Assembly: GCF_000463155.2 (NCBI RefSeq)
Contig: NZ_AWFZ01000031.1
Coordinates: 1-36,976 of the forward strand
Length of the DNA stretch: 36,976 bases
Reading direction: 5' to 3'
Source of the DNA: Siccibacter turicensis LMG 23730
GTDB lineage: Bacteria; Pseudomonadota; Gammaproteobacteria; Enterobacterales; Enterobacteriaceae
The notes beneath the pieces were generated by a model. It was not told the DNA's origin and made no database searches. It saw only the letters and a list, made by a program, of their open reading frames with translations. The position numbers were made by a program, and so were the translations under genes. Of the stretch, positions 35,475 to 36,976 are shown in pieces (within the stretch, counting starts at the first letter, position 1; each line of letters opens with the position of its first letter).

Positions 35475-36976
35475 TTAAGCACTGGCGATAGACGGAATAT
35501 CACGCCGCTTATCGCGTGGAATTTCATAATGTTCAATATCATTCAGGATAGGTACATCCGGCACGTTGTCAGTAGCAACCTTACGCCTTTCCATGAATAC
35601 CGGTTCATCAAAGTACACAATCTTATGAGCAACAAACGGCTTAACCTGCTCCATGATTATGACTTCATTAACGGCGACTTTCGTTCTTTTCCCCTTATTA
35701 ATCTTTTGCATCACATATTTTTGTGACCCTAGCTCTACAATCTCTTGCGGCATATAAAGGTCACGGCCTACGTATTGCTCGTTCGTGCCGTTACTGATTT
35801 TACCGCCGTTACTTGTTCTGGAGTTAGTTTTAACTTTAACGGTTTTCTTGCCGAATGTTTTACTAATACGCTCAGCGGTAGAATCAACATCTTTAGGAGG
35901 ATAAACAACTTCTACAGCAAGGTTCTTTCTCAGCGTGAAAGCCCCTGATTTGCCGTAAGCATCATCAGATTCTAACTGTTCATCATTCTGATAGATAATC
36001 ATATAACGAATATTATAACCTGCCGTGAATGCTATAGATTTCTCTATAATACCCACACGCCCCATAGACGTAAATTCATCCAGCACTAGGAGGCATTGAT
36101 ATTTTAATGTTTTATCATGCTCTGGCAGAGTTTGCGTGTTAACTCTCACCAACTGACTAAAGAACAAATTAATTAACTGCTTATACTTTTCCATGCCTGT
36201 TGGAGAAAGCACAATATATACAGACATTCTTTTACGACGTAAATCATTAAAGTCAAAGTCAGAAGCAGAAGTAGCGAGTCGGCAAGACTCAGCCTCAAAT
36301 ACCTTAAGCGGTTTATTGAAGTTCTGCATGATATTACCGCGCGTTTTTGGATCTACGGATATAAATCGGTTGAAACCTTCAACACAACCTTTACTAAGTG
36401 GATACCCTTTATCTTTCCAGTAAAGGATTTCATCATTCATCCACTCAGCCATATCTGGTACGCCAGTAAGGGAATACAGTTGCGCCATAGAAACCGGATA
36501 GGGCTTCATAAGTTCCCTGTCATCATCAGTACCGTTTTTCCTGTTTTCTTCAATCTCTGCATTGATCTTGTTTATCGTGTCTTCCATATCCAGCATGTAC
36601 AGAATATAAGATTCAAATACTGCTTCTGCCATACTGTTCCAGATAGCATTATCACCCCCATCATCTGGAAAAAGAATTGTTGCCAAATCTTTTATTTCTC
36701 CAACACGACGCGATTTTGAACGGCTTATGTAGTCCAGCGGGTTCCAGCGGTGTGATAAAACATGCTCAGTATTGCGGAACTTTTCATTAAAAGCTTGCTG
36801 TTCTTCTGGTGACAGATTCAGGTAGTAATCACTAAATTTAAATTCCTCAAATTCTTCTTCGGAAAAACGATACCCATCAGGGGCAAAAACAAAAACTTCC
36901 TGCCCCATTTTTTTACGATACCCCGCCGTAAATATATAGTTCTCAGCTTTAATATCGAGAACACAAACAGAATCAC
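35475..36976 (-). CDS. virD4: VirD4-type coupling protein, main part (gene crosses the contig ends)
   Basis: The larger part of the coupling protein whose start is at 651. Bases 36846-36976 duplicate 1-131, so the full circle gives 2,022 bases, 673 residues. This part has the ATPase core: VLSHRWNPLDYI, the all-alpha domain region (AWMNDE-like MAEWMNDEILYWKDKG), Walker B LLVLDEFTSMG near residue 470, and YNIRYMIIYQNDEQLES, the TraG/VirD4 signature with Gln. The C-terminus is basic and ends PRDKRRDIPSIASA. Intact on the circle. Confidence 0.95.
   Translation of the reverse strand, partial: DSVCVLDIKAENYIFTAGYRKKMGQEVFVFAPDGYRFSEEEFEEFKFSDYYLNLSPEEQQAFNEKFRNTEHVLSHRWNPLDYISRSKSRRVGEIKDLATILFPDDGGDNAIWNSMAEAVFESYILYMLDMEDTINKINAEIEENRKNGTDDDRELMKPYPVSMAQLYSLTGVPDMAEWMNDEILYWKDKGYPLSKGCVEGFNRFISVDPKTRGNIMQNFNKPLKVFEAESCRLATSASDFDFNDLRRKRMSVYIVLSPTGMEKYKQLINLFFSQLVRVNTQTLPEHDKTLKYQCLLVLDEFTSMGRVGIIEKSIAFTAGYNIRYMIIYQNDEQLESDDAYGKSGAFTLRKNLAVEVVYPPKDVDSTAERISKTFGKKTVKVKTNSRTSNGGKISNGTNEQYVGRDLYMPQEIVELGSQKYVMQKINKGKRTKVAVNEVIIMEQVKPFVAHKIVYFDEPVFMERRKVATDNVPDVPILNDIEHYEIPRDKRRDIPSIASA
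36846..36976. repeat. Terminal overlap of a circular sequence (right copy)
   Basis: Identical to bases 1-131. See the left copy. Confidence 0.97.

Overview
The window is one complete circular conjugative plasmid, probably from Enterobacterales. Bases 1-131 are repeated exactly at 36846-36976, so the true circle is 36,845 bp. virD4 runs across the artificial junction. Plasmid-encoded H-NS-like and Hha-like proteins, a P-type (VirB/VirD4) transfer system and an iteron replicon support the host call. I see no resistance gene, transposase or integrase, so this is almost pure backbone. I do not assign an incompatibility group.

Layout, going round. A long leftward block from 9982 through the junction to 31194 carries an unknown gene, virB1-B2-B3-B4-B5-B7-B8-B9-B10-B11, virD4, a trbM-like gene, an unknown membrane-anchored protein, topB (topoisomerase III), hns and two small genes. 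virB10 is split by a one-base frameshift near 2295, which would abolish transfer unless it is a sequencing error. The replicon (10193-12290) has a LuxR-type regulator gene coupled to rep, a Rep operator, DnaA boxes and eight 22-bp iterons in two groups of four. A rightward block (12754-17878) carries a small HTH regulator, virB6 (displaced from the main T4SS cluster), an unknown gene, an eexN-like exclusion lipoprotein, small genes, parB and a membrane protein. Leftward genes from 20451 to 18238 resemble traK-traL-traM of IncP or stbABC of IncW. They diverge, across an oriT region, from a MobC/TraJ-like gene and a 1201-residue MOBP-type relaxase. The 24.8-31.2 kb part holds accessory genes: small unknown proteins, Hha, an HTH protein, an SNase nuclease, a SprT-like metalloprotein and a possible small hydrophobic toxin.

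The genes appear tied together by plasmid-wide DNA signals. Seven promoters have the palindrome GTGCCATATGGCAC filling the spacer between a TTGC-type -35 and a TATAAT-type -10; three further copies lie elsewhere. A second palindrome, TTATATTTAATATAA, sits in leaders and beside these promoters. Arrays of 11-bp direct repeats (TGTTTGC plus 4) occur at oriT and at 25.55 kb. Most surprising, three iteron-like sequences are written into the parB coding region in one frame as the peptide SGT(D/V)LP; one is identical to an oriV iteron over 22 bp. The relaxase gene also carries an out-of-frame nested gene and an in-frame internal start, both with the G-run ribosome binding site typical of this plasmid.
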